A stretch of DNA of 64,000 nucleotides from Rhododendron vialii (GCF_030253575.1 NC_080564.1:4632501-4696500), one strand, 5' to 3'. Shown: positions 45,983-58,767, numbered from the stretch's first letter. Notes: a model not told the origin generated them from the sequence alone. A program made the numbers and translations.

Positions 45983-48900
45983 ATGATGGCAAAGAAGGGT
46001 AGATTACCTGGATGGGGCTCTTCTGGTTTTGGTCCTACTTATGTATCGGAAGGGTCTGGTAGCTCGGGACAAGTTGATGCGGAGATATTCGTTTCTGAGG
46101 GTTCAAGTGCTCCGATGAGGAAGTGCATTAGTCTAAATTACCCCATGCATGATGGTTTTGCCGTCCCTATACAAGCCCTCCCTTTATCGAAAATGTCATC
46201 TTCTCAAAGAAAGGACCTAGTACTACGATTGAGAGATGAACTTGAAAGGATTCGGAGTCTCCAGAAGAGAGTTGAGATGCAAAGAACAAATGTTGTTGCA
46301 GTCTCATCATCAAGTGATATTCTCAGTTGTAGCAATCCACAAAATGGGCCTTCAGTAGAGAATTTAAAGAAATCATCGGGCTTGACTTCTGGATCAGGGA
46401 GAAAAGCAAATCCCACAGACCCCAAAAGGCACGGTTGGAATCGTAGTACTTCAGGAAAGTTTGAATCTGCAAGTCAGACATCGGTAGCACCTAGCGCTTT
46501 GAATGCAATCGTGATGAAACAGTGCGATGGATTGTTGAAAAAGTTAATGGAACATCAGCATGGTTGGGTCTTTAATACTCCTGTTGATGTGGTGAAGTTT
46601 AATATTCCTGATTATTTCACTGTTATAAAGAATCCAATGGATTTGGGGACAATAAAAAGTAAGATTGCTTCAGGTGAATACTCAAGTCCACTGGACTTTG
46701 CGGCTGACGTCAGGCTTACTTTCTCCAATGCCATGGCCTACAATCAACCTGGAAATGATGTCCACTTCATGGCTGATACTCTTTGTAAGTTTTTCGAGGT
46801 TAGATGGAAAGTTATTGAGAAGAAACTTACGAAGACTTCCCAGCCATCTCTAGAGAAATCAAGCGTACGTGAAGGAAAGGAGGCAATCAAGTCCCTGCCT
46901 CCATCGAAAAGGAGAAAAATTGTTACCGTACCCCAAGAAGTTATGCCACATCCTGTAAAGCGAACAATGACAGAGGAGGAGAAACATAAGTTAAGTAGAG
47001 ATTTGGAGGCATCACTAGGAGATTTGCCGGACAAGATTGTTGAGTTTCTGAAAGAACAGTTTTCAAACGGAATGGATGGTGGAGAGGATGAGATTGAAAT
47101 TGATATTGACAATCTCAGTAGTGATGCATTGTTCACGTTACAGAAGCTTCTAGATGACCATTTACAAGATAAACAAGAGAACAAGACAACAGCTGAACCT
47201 TGTGAAATAGAGGTATTTTGCATTTGATTCGTTCCCTCCTGTAAATGAAAATAAGTAATTTTTCGTGGAAATATATATATATATATATATATCACAATTA
47301 ATTTGTTTTATCTTTGCTGCAGGTACTAAACGACTCAGGGCCTAGCAATTCGTCCTTGCAATTGTGCAAAGGTAATGGTCATACTGTTTGGTTGCTCGCC
47401 AACTGGTGGGAACATAACCCAACTCTAAGAGGTACCTACCCTGTTTGGAGCTGCGATTTCTAGCTGATATATTTTGCCATATTTTGCACATTTATAGGGA
47501 ATGACCCTGCCGATGATGAGGTTGATATTGGTGGGAATGAGCCTCCTGTATCAAGCTATCCTCCGGTAGAGATTGAAAAAGATGAAGGTCACAGAAGCAA
47601 CAATTGTCTCAGTCCAGGAAGGTCCAGGGGCAGTTCCGGTTGGTATTCCTAAGTTTCACTTTTTGGTCATTTCATAGTGAAGTATGACTTTAAGTTAGAG
47701 CTTTTCTAGGAAATGGTAGGTTAGTATTTTACATCTCGAGTCTTCCTTGCTCGCATAAGAAGCCAACTATGCACTTCTACTAGTATTATTTCTGCAGTGT
47801 TTGTATTATCAATTATGTTTCCTTAGATTTTATCTACTTATTCACTGCTATCAATTTTTTAGGTTTTTTATATGTTAAATTTTTGTTCTTATTTCTGTTT
47901 TCTTGTATCAATTCAATCTGCAGATTCTGAAAGTGAATCAGACGGTGCCAAGGCTTCTACCTCGGGAAAACAACCAAAGGTAAGAGTGGACACATTTGGT
48001 TTTTTGAGTGCAAAGCTTATCTATGTGCATATACTCCATGCGATGATATTTGATAAATGATTGTAATTCACTTGCTGCTCATGGGATTCTGTTGAAATTT
48101 CTTCTTTTATGTTCCCTTATAACCTTAGTTTCACTCACTCCATGCTTGCTTTTTTACAGGAAAACTCAGGTCCTGGAGAACATTTAGATGAAAAGACAGG
48201 TGTAGTTGACTTGCGTGATGGAAATTGTGAATATTATTTATTTCTCTCTTTTCATGATGGTGCTTTGACTGTGTTATTGTATTCAGTTAGATCAACTAGA
48301 TTGTATTCAGTTATAATCTTGATGTTCTGTGGACTGTTGAAGTTTTAGTTATCTCCGAAGATTAAACATTGTTAATTACTATATGTTTTAGATAATGGTC
48401 CTTAGTTTTTACAAACCAAAAACTTGTTCACTATCATGTAGACCGTGTATACTTATTTATTCAATTTGGCTTCCAGTCTAAACTTTAGGGAGCTCCAATA
48501 GCCAGTTCTATTATCACCTTCAAATAATTGACCAGGCAAATGGTTTTTAGTGTTGTTATATATTCCGTAGGATTATCTTTTACAGAACCTAGTTTTTTTC
48601 TTCTTCTTTTTTGCAAAGGGTTTACAGAACCTAGTTGATATCTTAAAGATAACTATTATCGGAGTTGATTTTGCTATTTGATAATATTTATCAGAGGGTA
48701 AACTGTATGTAGCATGGGCATAAAAAACAAACCTTATTTTCTAGGTCTAGTTATGTTTTACTGCATGTTTTGGCAATAAATATTGCCATCAAGTTGTTTT
48801 TTAATCCTTGCATGTCTAGCCGAGTTGTTATGGCGCAGCTGCTTTCATTTCTGCCTTGTTTGGATCACTTCTTGAAAAATATTTTCCAACTCAAAAAACA

Positions 48901-50629
48901 CTAATTACCCTTACTTCTAATCATTACTCTAATTTCTCTCTCCTCTTTCCAATCATTATTCTCATTTCTCTCTCTATTTCTCTCCACTCATTACCCCTAC
49001 CTCCAATCATTACCCTAATTTATCTCTCCACTCATTACCCAAAAACCAAACTAAAAAATTTTCAGAACATCATCCAAACAAGGCAGAATCCTTTTCTTTC
49101 CGCCCAGCCTCTCCCTTTCTCTACTGGGTGTATCTCAGAAATAGTTGTCTCACTTCTGGAATCTCTTGCCCATGTCCTCTTTGCAGAGTCTGTGAGTGGG
49201 CTGGATCAACTAGAACAGATTTTCCAGAAGCCAAACTCCGTCGAGTCAGATGGCCATCATGATGGTAAGCATGGCGTGTGAAGAAAATTGGTATCCTGTG
49301 CATATTAGGGGTGGTGTCTCATCCATTCTTGTAATTTCTAGGTGAGAGTGCTCTAAACGAGAGGCAACTTTCACCAGATAAGCTCTACAGGGCTGCTGTT
49401 TTGAGAAGCCGGTTTGCTGATACCATATTAAAAGCTCGAGAAAAGACACTTAACGAGGTCGGTTATACAGTTTAGGGTTTGTTTTAAACTAACTGTGTCC
49501 CCCAGTCCATTTTGTTAGCTTTTTTTTTTTGCATTGGTTATGATTGGTTGAAATTTTGCTCTGCCTGCGGTTAGGGCGAAAAAGGGGATCCAGAGAAACT
49601 ACGCCGTGAGAGGGAAGAACTTGAAATGCAGAAAAGGAAAGGTATTGCCCTTTAGAGCTGTGAAACCTCACCATTCCTTTTTTTTTCTTCCACTTTGACT
49701 TCAGTATGTTATCGAAGAGTTCTGAGGGTATGGCCATCATTTTACTTATTATGTGTTCTCATGAGCAATCAGAGAAGGCGAGACTGCAAGCTGAAGCGAA
49801 GGCTGCTGAAGATGCTCGAAGGCGAGCAGAAGCCAAAGTGGAAGCGGAAGCCAAACGAAAGCGAGAGCTTGAGAGAGAAGCAGCTCGGCAGGCTCTACAG
49901 AAGGTAAAAGATAATATCTTAGAGCTCTATTTGTTTGTCCGGATTACAGTATAATATTGGAGTTTCGATATTAAAGGGGATCCACATATGCCATCTTTGG
50001 TTGGTAGTTCGCTCAGATTAAGGCATCGGATTGGACTGTAAATCAAGGAGACTACATATTCCATGTTTAGTTGGCACTTTTTCAGTTACGATTAGAAAAC
50101 TGTTGTATATATCCCGCAAAACATGTAAATTGCCTTGGGGGTATAGGCTACTGTTGACCACCTCACTATTAGTCTGATATGATAAATGGGGAGTACATAT
50201 ACCTGTATTACTTCAGTCAAACAAACATAGCCTACTAGGTTTAAAGAAAAAGAAAAGAACCACAAGTGGCCCAACCCACGTGTTACCTCACTGGCCCAAT
50301 AATTCTCCGTGTATCTCAATGGAAACTTCTGTGGCCTTGTGCAGATGGAAAAGACAATAGAAATCAACGAGAATTCCAGGTTTCTTAAAGACTTGGAGTT
50401 GTTAAGTGCTGTCCCTCCCGAACAATTGCCAAGCCTGGATGAGACAAGCCCGGATCACTCTCAAGATGGATTAGGCAGTTTCAAGTTTGGGGGCAGTAAT
50501 CCATTGGAACAACTTGGATTATACATGAAATTGGATGAAGAGGAGGAAGAAGGTGAGCCACCTAGTGTGCCAATTATCGCGGAGGATGTAGAAATCGCGG
50601 AGGATGTAGAGGAAGGTGAGATTGATTAA
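45983..50629 (+). CDS. Bromodomain/NET (BET) chromatin reader, GTE8/GTE10 group
   Basis: Nuclear BET-type protein expected to read acetylated histones and modulate transcription. Exons: 45983-47212, 47323-47371, 47498-47638, 47924-47979, 48160-48199, 49187-49264, 49342-49457, 49575-49641, 49773-49903, 50345-50629. They sum to 2,193 bases, or 730 aa. The N-terminus carries the group motif RKCISLN (46-52). The bromodomain is about 174-282, with the likely acetyl-lysine-binding Asn in MAYNQPGND (N254). The NET domain is about 328-393 ([12 protein letters not shown]...[12 protein letters not shown]). A Ser/Asp-rich linker follows, then a charged coiled coil of Arg/Glu/Ala repeats encoded by exons 9-10, and an acidic tail ending EEGEID. 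The domain order matches Arabidopsis GTE8-GTE12; which paralogue it is cannot be settled. The first exon holds both domains. Confidence 0.93.
47264..47292. repeat. (AT)n tract in GTE intron
   Basis: About 13 TA units in the 110-base intron after the large first coding exon, 30 bases before the acceptor. Confidence 0.9.
48849..49088 (+). mobile_element. PIF/Harbinger-like MITE in GTE intron
   Basis: The ends TTCTGCCTTGTTTGGAT and ATCCAAACAAGGCAGAA are perfect 17-base inverted repeats. The interior repeats AATCATTACCCTAATTTCTCTCTCC. About 240 bases, and it lies within 100 bases of the next acceptor. Related, in opposite orientation, to 43787-43987. Confidence 0.8.
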
Positions 50630-51680
50630 TTCTTCGCTGTTTTGTTTCTCCATGAGTCATGGAGCAAGAAAACGATGCGAATATGACTGTTGTGTGATTA
50701 TTTATAAGAACAGAAAAAAACAAAAAAACAAATGGGCAAAGAGCTTGTCTCCTTTTTGTGCTAGCCATAAACTATCGGGTGCAATATCAATAGATCTGTG
50801 GAGCATTTCTCTGAGTTCTGGGTTTGAATGAGACGTGATTGATTATTTCTGCGTTTAGCGGACAATTGTATGGAATGCCGGAATTTTGCTGTTTCTGTTG
50901 AGGATTTCTACAACAGATGCAAACAAGCCATGGATTTTTCAGAGTGGGGACGATAAATTTGGATGATAGACTGGCTTCAGTACAAGTGGGGAACGGCAAA
51001 ATTGCTGACAAGAAGTTTATTGTGGTTGTAATGAATTTGCGAGTTACAAGGACTGGTGGAATAGTATTTTTTGTGGAATTATTACTGCTCTTGTTTTCCT
51101 GCTATAAAACTTTATTTACGATGCAGCAACAGCAGAAATATTATAGCGAGCCAATAGCCTCTCCGCTACCATGGATACAACAAACCTAAAAGGGCGACTA
51201 AATTCCCATGCCTAAATTTCTGTAAAACGTCGATGTCTTGTTCAAATTGTTTCATTCTGTTTGGATTCATTGCCCTTGATGTCCATCCTTTGACAGCAAT
51301 CTTTACTCCCATCACCTAATTCCCCCTTGTAAATTACTCAAAATCCTCCTCTTCCCTATGCGTCATCTTTGCTAAAATTGTTTGTTGCTCCTTGAGCACT
51401 TGGATCGAAATAATCTCAATCCCACCTCCTAAAACAGTCATATCTCTACGAGGATCACCACGGGCAACAACACTCTGGCTTGTATGTGCCTTAATAAAAT
51501 CTGAAGCTAGATTGTTCTGCGTCCAACTTTGTGTTGTCATTTGCATCAAAAGATTTAGGTCTGTTCTACAAATTTGGCAACAGACTTGGCTTTACTACAA
51601 ATTTGCATCAAATTTCTTTCCTTTTTCCTTCTGCATGGAAAAAGAACTTGGTATGCATAAAAGGAATCCAATAAAACTAT

Positions 51681-52010
51681 GGGTACACCATTTGGTGTAT
51701 ACCAAATGTGCACCGTGTTTTGTGTGACTCATTTCTGGATTTCACACAAATGATCATAGCTGCTTTACTTGTTTAAATATTTTTTAAGCATTCTTGGAAA
51801 AAATAAGCTCCGGCGGATATCGGTAAATACTTGATCGATTCTACATCCAATTTGGACTTAGAATCGATAAAGACTTTATCGATATTCGACAGAGTTGATT
51901 TTTTTACAGGGATGCTTAAAAAAAAATTTAAAAAGTTGGGCGGCTCCGATAATTTGTGTGAGACTTGAAATGGGTCCCACGCAACACAGTGTATACTTGG
52001 TGTGTACCCA
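51681..52010. mobile_element. Foldback element with GGGTACAC ends
   Basis: The ends GGGTACACCATTTGGTGTATAC and GTATACTTGGTGTGTACCC are inverted repeats. Further inner pairs are AAATAATTTGTGTGAGACTT-like arms and ATCGATTCT/AGAATCGAT at the centre. About 330 bases, non-coding; no clear target duplication. Confidence 0.7.
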
Positions 52011-52224
52011 TAGCAGGGCTAACAAATCGTTAATTTCTCATTGAATTTCATCAAAAAATAGTGAGATATGGAATGAACTTTGTTAAAGTGTGAGCTTCAC
52101 TCTAACTGGTGGTTAAGTGTCGATTCCTGAAATGAATGGCGGATTGTGTTTTCAGAAGCTCATTTGCTTTTCTGACTTGTATTTTCCTGGTTTGAGTGTG
52201 TGATAGTTTTGTAGCTAGCTAGGG

Positions 52225-52595
52225 CTGATAAACAAACTAGCTACTTGAGCTCGGCGATCTCGTATTCGCTTGTTCGAGATTGGTTTGTTTCATTACTTAC
52301 AAACAAAGCTCGAATATTTTTTCAAAGCTTTCTTAAGTTTTCAAATCAACAATCTTCTACTTTGCTCGTTCAGTTCAGCTTATGATATATATAAACAAAT
52401 TGAAGCTACTCGAGATTGACTCGATTAAAGCTCGTTTGAGATTGACTCACCTTATGAACAAGCTAAATTGGAACATATTTTAAAGCTTTTTAAATTTTCA
52501 AACCAAACGTGTACAACCAATTACCTGGCTCGTTCAACTCGTTTAAAGATTAGCTCTAATTGTAGCCCAATTAGTTTCATACTTGCTTTTCTGCC
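52225..52595. mobile_element. Degenerate hAT-like element (CTCGTTTAA type)
   Basis: It runs from AGGGCTGATAAACAAACTAG to TTAGCTCTAATTGTAGCCC. It is filled with GAGCTCGG, CTCGTTTGAGATTGACTC and CTCGTTCAACTCG words like those at 1823-2044 and 22515-23085. The ends are only weakly inverted. Confidence 0.45.
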
Positions 52596-53112
52596 CAGTA
52601 CAACAATTTATTATTGATAATAATGGCCTAAAATAGAACTGAACAGGCTTAGCTGACACCATCCTATGGATGTAAACTAAGCACAAGTACTAGAATTGAA
52701 CATGATGAGAAATAAGCTTTCAAGCTCATCCCAACAGTTCGTGAAGATTCATCATAATCAATCCACTTGAATCTCACCAGTAAAAGCAAACTCAAACTTG
52801 AAGATCTAAAACAAATCAAAAAAAAAAAAACCCCGAAAAATACAAAGAGACACCAAGAGTGTCACTGTATATATGAACATAAGCTGCAAACAATAGAGGC
52901 CTCCTTGAAGTTCTCCTTAGTTGGTTCCATGGAGAATTTTCCCTTTTACGAAATAAAAAAAAATAGAATCTCATAGAGAACTCTATTGAGGTCTCTCATC
53001 CGCCACTTAATGAATCCGACTCTCATCGATTTCGCCGTCGCCAATTGAGTATAGTCTTCGCTTCTTCTTTCGGGGGTTTTAGACCACTTCCTCTTGGCTC
53101 AAGAACATTCTC

Positions 53113-56100
53113 TTAAGAGTAGAATTTATATGTCTTTGCTTGAATAATTATAGTCCTTAGCCCTCCAATGGGAGACACAATCATCAAAATAACTCCGAGT
53201 ATAATGCAGACCTGAATACACATGAAACCAAATCAAACTAATTGAGCTTTAAACTTCAAAGCAGAGTAAGCAATACAAAAAGTGTTGTGGTTGCTCAGTC
53301 GTACCCAGTTAGCACACCAAGACGCGCTGAACTTCTTCGGTTTATAGATGGAAAGCCACATGATGCAAGGCAGCTGCAGAAGAGAAAAGGGGAAAGCAAA
53401 ATAAAGACAGAATAAGCAAACATCGTATCATCTTTGCACGGGAACCATTCATCCTGCACAAACATTCCAATAACAAAGGAGACTCGAATAGTTTTCTTAC
53501 AAAGTATGTGGTCGGGGCAAACGCAAATCCTCCAAAGAACGATAGAAGGCCGCTAAAGAAAGGGAAGGTCATGCCGATAAACATTGTGATTGCTGCAACC
53601 AAAGAAAGATAAAATTTATAAACTTCAATGACATTTTAACCTTGCCTTGAATAGAAAACTGAATTCTTGCATATGGCGCACTCACTTACCCACGTATATA
53701 TTTCGTGTGATAAAGCGAAGATACCAGGTGGGCCTGAAATTCATTTTCTTCACGAGAACAGTTTCTATCATATCAAACACCGGCATTGCATAAATCTAAT
53801 CAACAGAAGTAACCAAAAGTTAGGTCACCATGAGTGATCAACATGAAAAATTCATTTGATACAAAAGGAAGTGTTTGAATCATACCTGATAGCTTCCAAT
53901 GACGTGAATAACAACAAACAAGTTGGCCATCGCAATAAGCCAGGTGGGTTTCTCCAGTGTGATTAGGATATTGTCGTCAACTTCATTCCCAAATATATAG
54001 TACCCGATTAGGGCTACAGGAAAGTAGCACAAGGCCACAACTATGTAGGCAACAATCACTCCCTTCCACATAGGGCCCTTGGAAGGCTTCTCAGGCGTGG
54101 AAGGGATTGTTGCTTGAATCTCTAAAACCACGTTGTGACCGGCATAGGCAAAGGCCACATCCCCCAAGGCACTAAAGAAGTTGAAAACTTTTCCAATTGT
54201 GGTAGTGGCTTTGTAGGAATAATCAACATTCGGTTGGACACCCTTATTAGCTGAAGCAGCCCAAGCAATAGTAGAGTAACTGTTAGGCAAAGTCAACATC
54301 AAACATGTTAGTACTTGGTATCGATACCGAAGACTCATCTTCAGATTTTGGATGTGTAGCGTCACAAGGCCAGAAAAAGGTAAGGGCAAACAAAGCAAGA
54401 CAAAACAAAGTATAACCATTTTTCTTCTTTTTTTTGGATTAGGAAATACAACTAAATCTATGTTTGCCTTTTTCCCAGTTACCCGAAAAAAGGTAAATGT
54501 ACCTTAAGGACATGACTGCAGCAGCCAAAGAGACACCAGAGATGGAGTTGAAGTTGGGAAGATGGGAAAGCACGAAATGGGCAGAGGCAAAGATCGCGAT
54601 GAAGTAGGTAAGCTTGATGTCTTTGCAGTCATTGCACACCAACGCGTGGAATTTATGGAGTGATTTCCCTCCAGTCACCATGTAGACTATGTTCACACCC
54701 ACTTCGACGACGAGTTGCTGTGGCACCACAATGTACAGACCGAGCTTCTCGCCAAACGCGTACTGTCCCAGCTCATGGTATCTGTCGAATCGCTTCCCAG
54801 GAACCATCTCATGCATCTCAACCATTTGCCACAATGTGTACAAAGTGACAACCCATGATATAACCAGCACAGCTACTCCAGGACCCCTGAAAAATCGAAA
54901 GCGAGATATTTGAGCCAAGGTTGGGGACTACATTCATTTATCAAAATTAAACTTTCCTAGGTTCATCCTTGACTACCCTGCAATAGTAGACATCAATTTT
55001 TCAAATAATAAGGACTTGAGTCCTGGCCTAAGGGATTGTGTATAAAATGGAATCGTTTGCAGGTAGTGCATACCATCCTAGCTCTGCCATGGCGTAAGGT
55101 AGACCCAAAACTCCAGCTCCAACCATGGCAGTGACATTGTGGAAAGCCGAGTACCACCATTTTGCGTTCCTTGAAGAAGTGATTGGAAGCCATTCGTCGA
55201 TTGCCTTCTCTTTCGCTGTCCGTGAGTCAGCCTGTTAGGAAAGATAATACTCAACTTTTCAAAATGAAATCACCAGGAAAAATAGACATTTTTAGAGAGA
55301 TAGCAAAAGATAATCAAGCTGCACAATACTAAAACAGTGTTCTGGTTGTCCATCCAGAGGCAACAGGGTATAAACTTCTGATGGTAAAATCATAAGACAC
55401 AGATGAAAAGTTAAGAATTTTGGGATCGGACTAATACAGGATGTCTCGGGCCAACTTGCGCACACCTCAAACTAATCTCTACAGTCCCTCTCATAGCCAT
55501 TTCACACGCTTACACATGGGGGTGAGGTGGCTTCAAGAGTTGTTAGTAAAAAGAATTGAACCTGACCTTACAAGTGCCAGGCCGAGATCACTTGGCCAAC
55601 CCCTTGAGGTTACACGTCTGTGATTTCCTTGACATGTTAATTTGTATTCTAGTAATGAAATATATATATGCCATGGTAATTAATCTTAAAATGATGAGAC
55701 TCAAACGTGCGTATCTCGCCAAGGAAGGAACCACCTTATTCACTAGGCCAATCCCTTTTTTTATTAGTACGAGTATCTTGCCAAGGAAGGAAGCGCCTTA
55801 TTTACCAGGCCAATCCCTTTTTTTATTAATACGGGATCGAAATATTCAGGTAGGCTGAGGTTATACTTGGCAAATTTTTTATTGCAAAACTTTGTCAGTT
55901 TTGTCTCCCCCTTGAAGGATCTGAATTATACTTATTCTAGTTAATTTTGCCATCTGGCACCCCATGTCTTTGGGGATGACGAAAGCCTCTTGATAACCCA
56001 CCAAAAAAGCAGAACAGAAGCCGAAGGGCTAATCGGGTTGGTTAATAGGTTCACTTTTCACACAATTGATCAGGTTCGATTACTGAGAATAGAGTGCAAT

Positions 56101-57551
56101 AAAAGTATTTTTTTGTGAATTTTCTAGTTCCGACGTGGATGGTCTGTATTTAGATTTGGGAGGAAATTAATCGAGGTGCACGTACGCTGGCCCGAACGCC
56201 CATAGCCTTAAAAGAAAAAAAAGAAAAAGGAAGGCAGAACGACTTTCCTAGAAAAATCCGAGGTACATACTTTCAAATTGAGATTTGGTATCTAGCATCC
56301 CCCAGACTTTGGGGATGACAAAAGCCTAATTACTTTATCTTTTTGACTTTTGTGGAATGGCAAACTTTCTACAACTTGTCATTTTTTATGCTACCAATTG
56401 GGACCCCTATCAAGTACTGACCAACCAATTGGTTGCTGGACTGGAGATGGCAATTTTGATAACAATTGCTATGCCAAGAAATTGTGATTGGTCAGAGTCT
56501 AGTAAAGGGAACGGGGATGGTGCTGTGCAAGACGGTGCTGCACACCATCCGAGCCGTCCGTTTGGTGATCCAACGGTTCAAATTTCACCTCGGCATTGTG
56601 TAGCATCCGAGCCGTTCATTGTCGAGATGAAATCTAAACTATTGGATCGCCGAATTGACGGTGCACAACACCGTGCTGTAAAGTATTTGAAAATAATTTC
56701 GTTTCTAACGTAATCAAAACACTACGGGAGCGTAATACACTTTCGAAAATCTGAAACATTAAAAATACTTTAGCTCGGAAGATCTCTCTTTTCCTATGGC
56801 TATGGTTTATGTCAAAAAACATAGAACAAGGTTGCCAACCATGCAGTGACGTTGATTGAAACGCAAAATAAAGAGTGGTAAAATTTTGACTCCTAAACCA
56901 GAGACGTCAATGCCTTGGAATAATGGGAATCGCGGTGTCCACATACATATACTTGCTTGTGCCTAAGATTTCCTGATAAACACAGTTCTTGGTCACTATT
57001 GGACTCTTTAGCCCTCCCCGAAAACTACACACATAAACACGTATATATTTTATAATCGGGTGTCCGGCGTAACTTTGCGTACATCTTGACTAATTTGGAT
57101 TTTGCATACATCTTGACTAATTTGGAAACCCATAAATCAACGGGTCGACAAATTTTCAGTGGCCTACAAATTTTCAATGGCCTGGAGAAGTTAATAGCAC
57201 ATGACAAGTTTCAAAACTTGAGCCCTTGGAGGGATCATAAATATATAGAGAGAGGGATTGGATGAACATCGTAATAACCGAACAAATTAAATCTTGTTAA
57301 ACAGTTAAGGGAAAATCTGTTTTGAGAAGCCAAAATAGAGATTCATCCTAGTAGAGAAGGATTCTACACTATTTTCGATTAATTTATATACAAACTTAAC
57401 TACCCAGGAAAACTGGCAATCAGAACAATCCTAGATTTCATGATAACATTAAGTAATGATCTATTGATCCCTGAATTAGGCTTAACATAATTTGCAGAAA
57501 CAGAGAATTTTCACATCACATATCTGCATGTATCATCACGTTTTATGTACA

Positions 57552-57594
<43 letters not shown>

Positions 57595-57639
57595 ATTGTT
57601 GGGGGTATAATTGGAATTAGCAGGACCCTGAGTTCCCAT
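53113..57639 (-). CDS. LHT1: Lysine/histidine transporter 1-like amino-acid permease
   Basis: Proton-coupled amino-acid importer of the AAAP family at the plasma membrane. Exons on the minus strand: 57595-57639, 55074-55231, 54503-54886, 53886-54279, 53690-53795, 53501-53592, 53305-53373, 53113-53211. They sum to 1,347 bases, or 448 aa (Arabidopsis LHT1 is 446). Exon 1 encodes only [15 protein letters not shown]. Then come [20 protein letters not shown], the first helix [65 protein letters not shown] and [20 protein letters not shown], typical LHT1 stretches with repeated membrane helices. It ends [17 protein letters not shown]. Intron 1 is 2.4 kb and holds a SINE and short repeats; a CT tract lies right after its donor. 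No damage was seen. Confidence 0.95.
55432..55615 (-). mobile_element. Au-like SINE in LHT1 intron 1
   Basis: On the minus strand it reads GGGGTTGGCCAAGTGATCTC (A-box region), then GGTCAGGTTCAATTC (B-box-like), and later GAGATTAGTTTGAGGTGTGCGC, GTTGGCCCGAGACATCC and TGTATTA. This matches the layout I know for the Au family of plant SINEs. The A tail and target duplication are not obvious, so the element is old. Confidence 0.75.
55712..55835. repeat. Two-copy tandem repeat, 62-base unit
   Basis: TATCTCGCCAAGGAAGGAA at 55712 and TATCTTGCCAAGGAAGGAA at 55774. Both continue to CCAATCCCTTTTTTTATTA. It lies in LHT1 intron 1. Confidence 0.9.
56490..56690. mobile_element. Imperfect inverted-repeat element in LHT1 intron 1
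   Basis: GGTGCTGTGCAAGACGGTGC... and ...ACGGTGCACAACACCGTGC are inverted, with a middle rich in ATCCGAGCCGTCC / GAGCCGTTCATT words. The ends are approximate and no target duplication was found. Confidence 0.45.
57555..57590. repeat. (GA)n microsatellite abutting the LHT1 exon 1 donor
   Basis: On the gene strand the sequence is AACAAT|GTAAGT followed at once by about 18 CT units, so the repeat starts directly after the consensus of the 5' splice site. Confidence 0.95.
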
Positions 57640-57718
57640 GGCTTATTAAAGAAGAGAACACCGATGAATATAAACAGGGGAAGACGAAAAGGGGAAAACA
57701 GAAAACCAAGGAAGAAAC

Positions 57719-57721
<3 letters not shown>

Positions 57722-57759
<38 letters not shown>

Positions 57760-57836
57760 ATTTTTAGGGGAGAAGAACACCACAGAGTTCTTGGAACTGA
57801 GAACGTATGGAACTGGGCTAGGAGTATATATACTAT
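57722..57836 (-). promoter_or_regulatory. LHT1 core promoter and GA/CT leader
   Basis: On the minus strand, a TATA-like AGTATATATACTCC (about 57820-57833) is followed by a leader containing a CT run (57722-57754, read as GA on plus), with the ATG at 57639. A second GA tract at 57904-57918 lies upstream of the TATA. Inference from motif and spacing. Confidence 0.55.
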
Positions 57837-58289
57837 GTAACGAGATTTTCTGTCCCCGCGTACGTGTGGAGTCCAGAGGTTGAGCGAGACACTTTTATAG
57901 AGGGAGAGAGAGAGAGAAAGGAGGCGACGTTGTTGGATTTGACTAGGAAAGTGTTTTAGTATTAATTAATTACTGAGGGCAATTAATTAACCTTAAGCCG
58001 GGGATCCTCTATGAGGGTCAAACACCTCCTTTTGTGAATCTAATCTAATATTTCCCTCTTAATCCGGGAATACCGTTTCCGTGGCATATCGAATCACCAT
58101 ATATATGTATGTATATGGGAATCTGCAGATTAAAGTAGTTAATTTTTGATAATTACGTCTAATGCGTCGTCATTTATTTTGGAGTCAACAAAGCCGGGAT
58201 GCAATGGATAATTATGAACAATTAATTAGCAAACTATAATTTCCAACTTTTTTCCTTTTATGAATTGGGTTTTTTTTCATAAATACTTA

Positions 58290-58290
<1 letters not shown>

Positions 58291-58371
<81 letters not shown>
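58291..58371. repeat. Long (CT)n microsatellite
   Basis: About 40 uninterrupted CT units, the longest simple repeat in the window. It is not attached to a recognised gene leader; the nearest promoter is LHT1, about 450 bases to the left. Confidence 0.97.
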
Positions 58372-58375
<4 letters not shown>

Positions 58376-58521
58376 GTGAATATTTAATAAGATATTCCAG
58401 AAGAATAACGTGTTATTACTATACTTCCTTATTGCGTGCACCTCCTCTAATTTTGGAGATCAGAATTTGTTGTTCTATACCGAAAGGCCCAATTAAAATC
58501 GAAGCAAAAACCTTTTATAGC

Positions 58522-58767
58522 CTAGGTGCCGTTTCGCTTTTTTTTTAAACATTCTTTTTCAAAAACAAAGTAATTTTAAGCTTAAATATAATGAAAATGA
58601 AAATAATTTTTAAATTTTTTTTTGCACCATTTAAAATATCTCAATGAGATTTATCAAACAATATCTATATATTTGTAGGAAATTATTTTGCGAAAACATG
58701 TGATTTTTTAGCTTGAAATTACTTTCATTTTCTAAAAGTTTATTTTTTAAGAAACCGAAACAGAGTA
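58522..58767. mobile_element. Miniature element, TAGG-CCGTTTC-like family, copy 2
   Basis: The ends TAGGTGCCGTTTCGC and GAAACCGAAACAGAG are imperfect inverted repeats. The core ATCTCAATGAGATTTATCAAAC matches GATCTCGATGAGATCTATCAAAC at 31505 and GATCTTATCAAGATC at 44612. Confidence 0.6.

Larger units (their letters stand above)
50630..53112. other. Convergent spacer GTE / LHT genes
   Basis: The 3' UTRs of both genes lie at the two ends. A foldback element (51681-52010) and a GAGCTC/CTCG-rich hAT-like remnant (about 52225-52595) occupy much of the middle. No gene was recognised. Confidence 0.6.
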
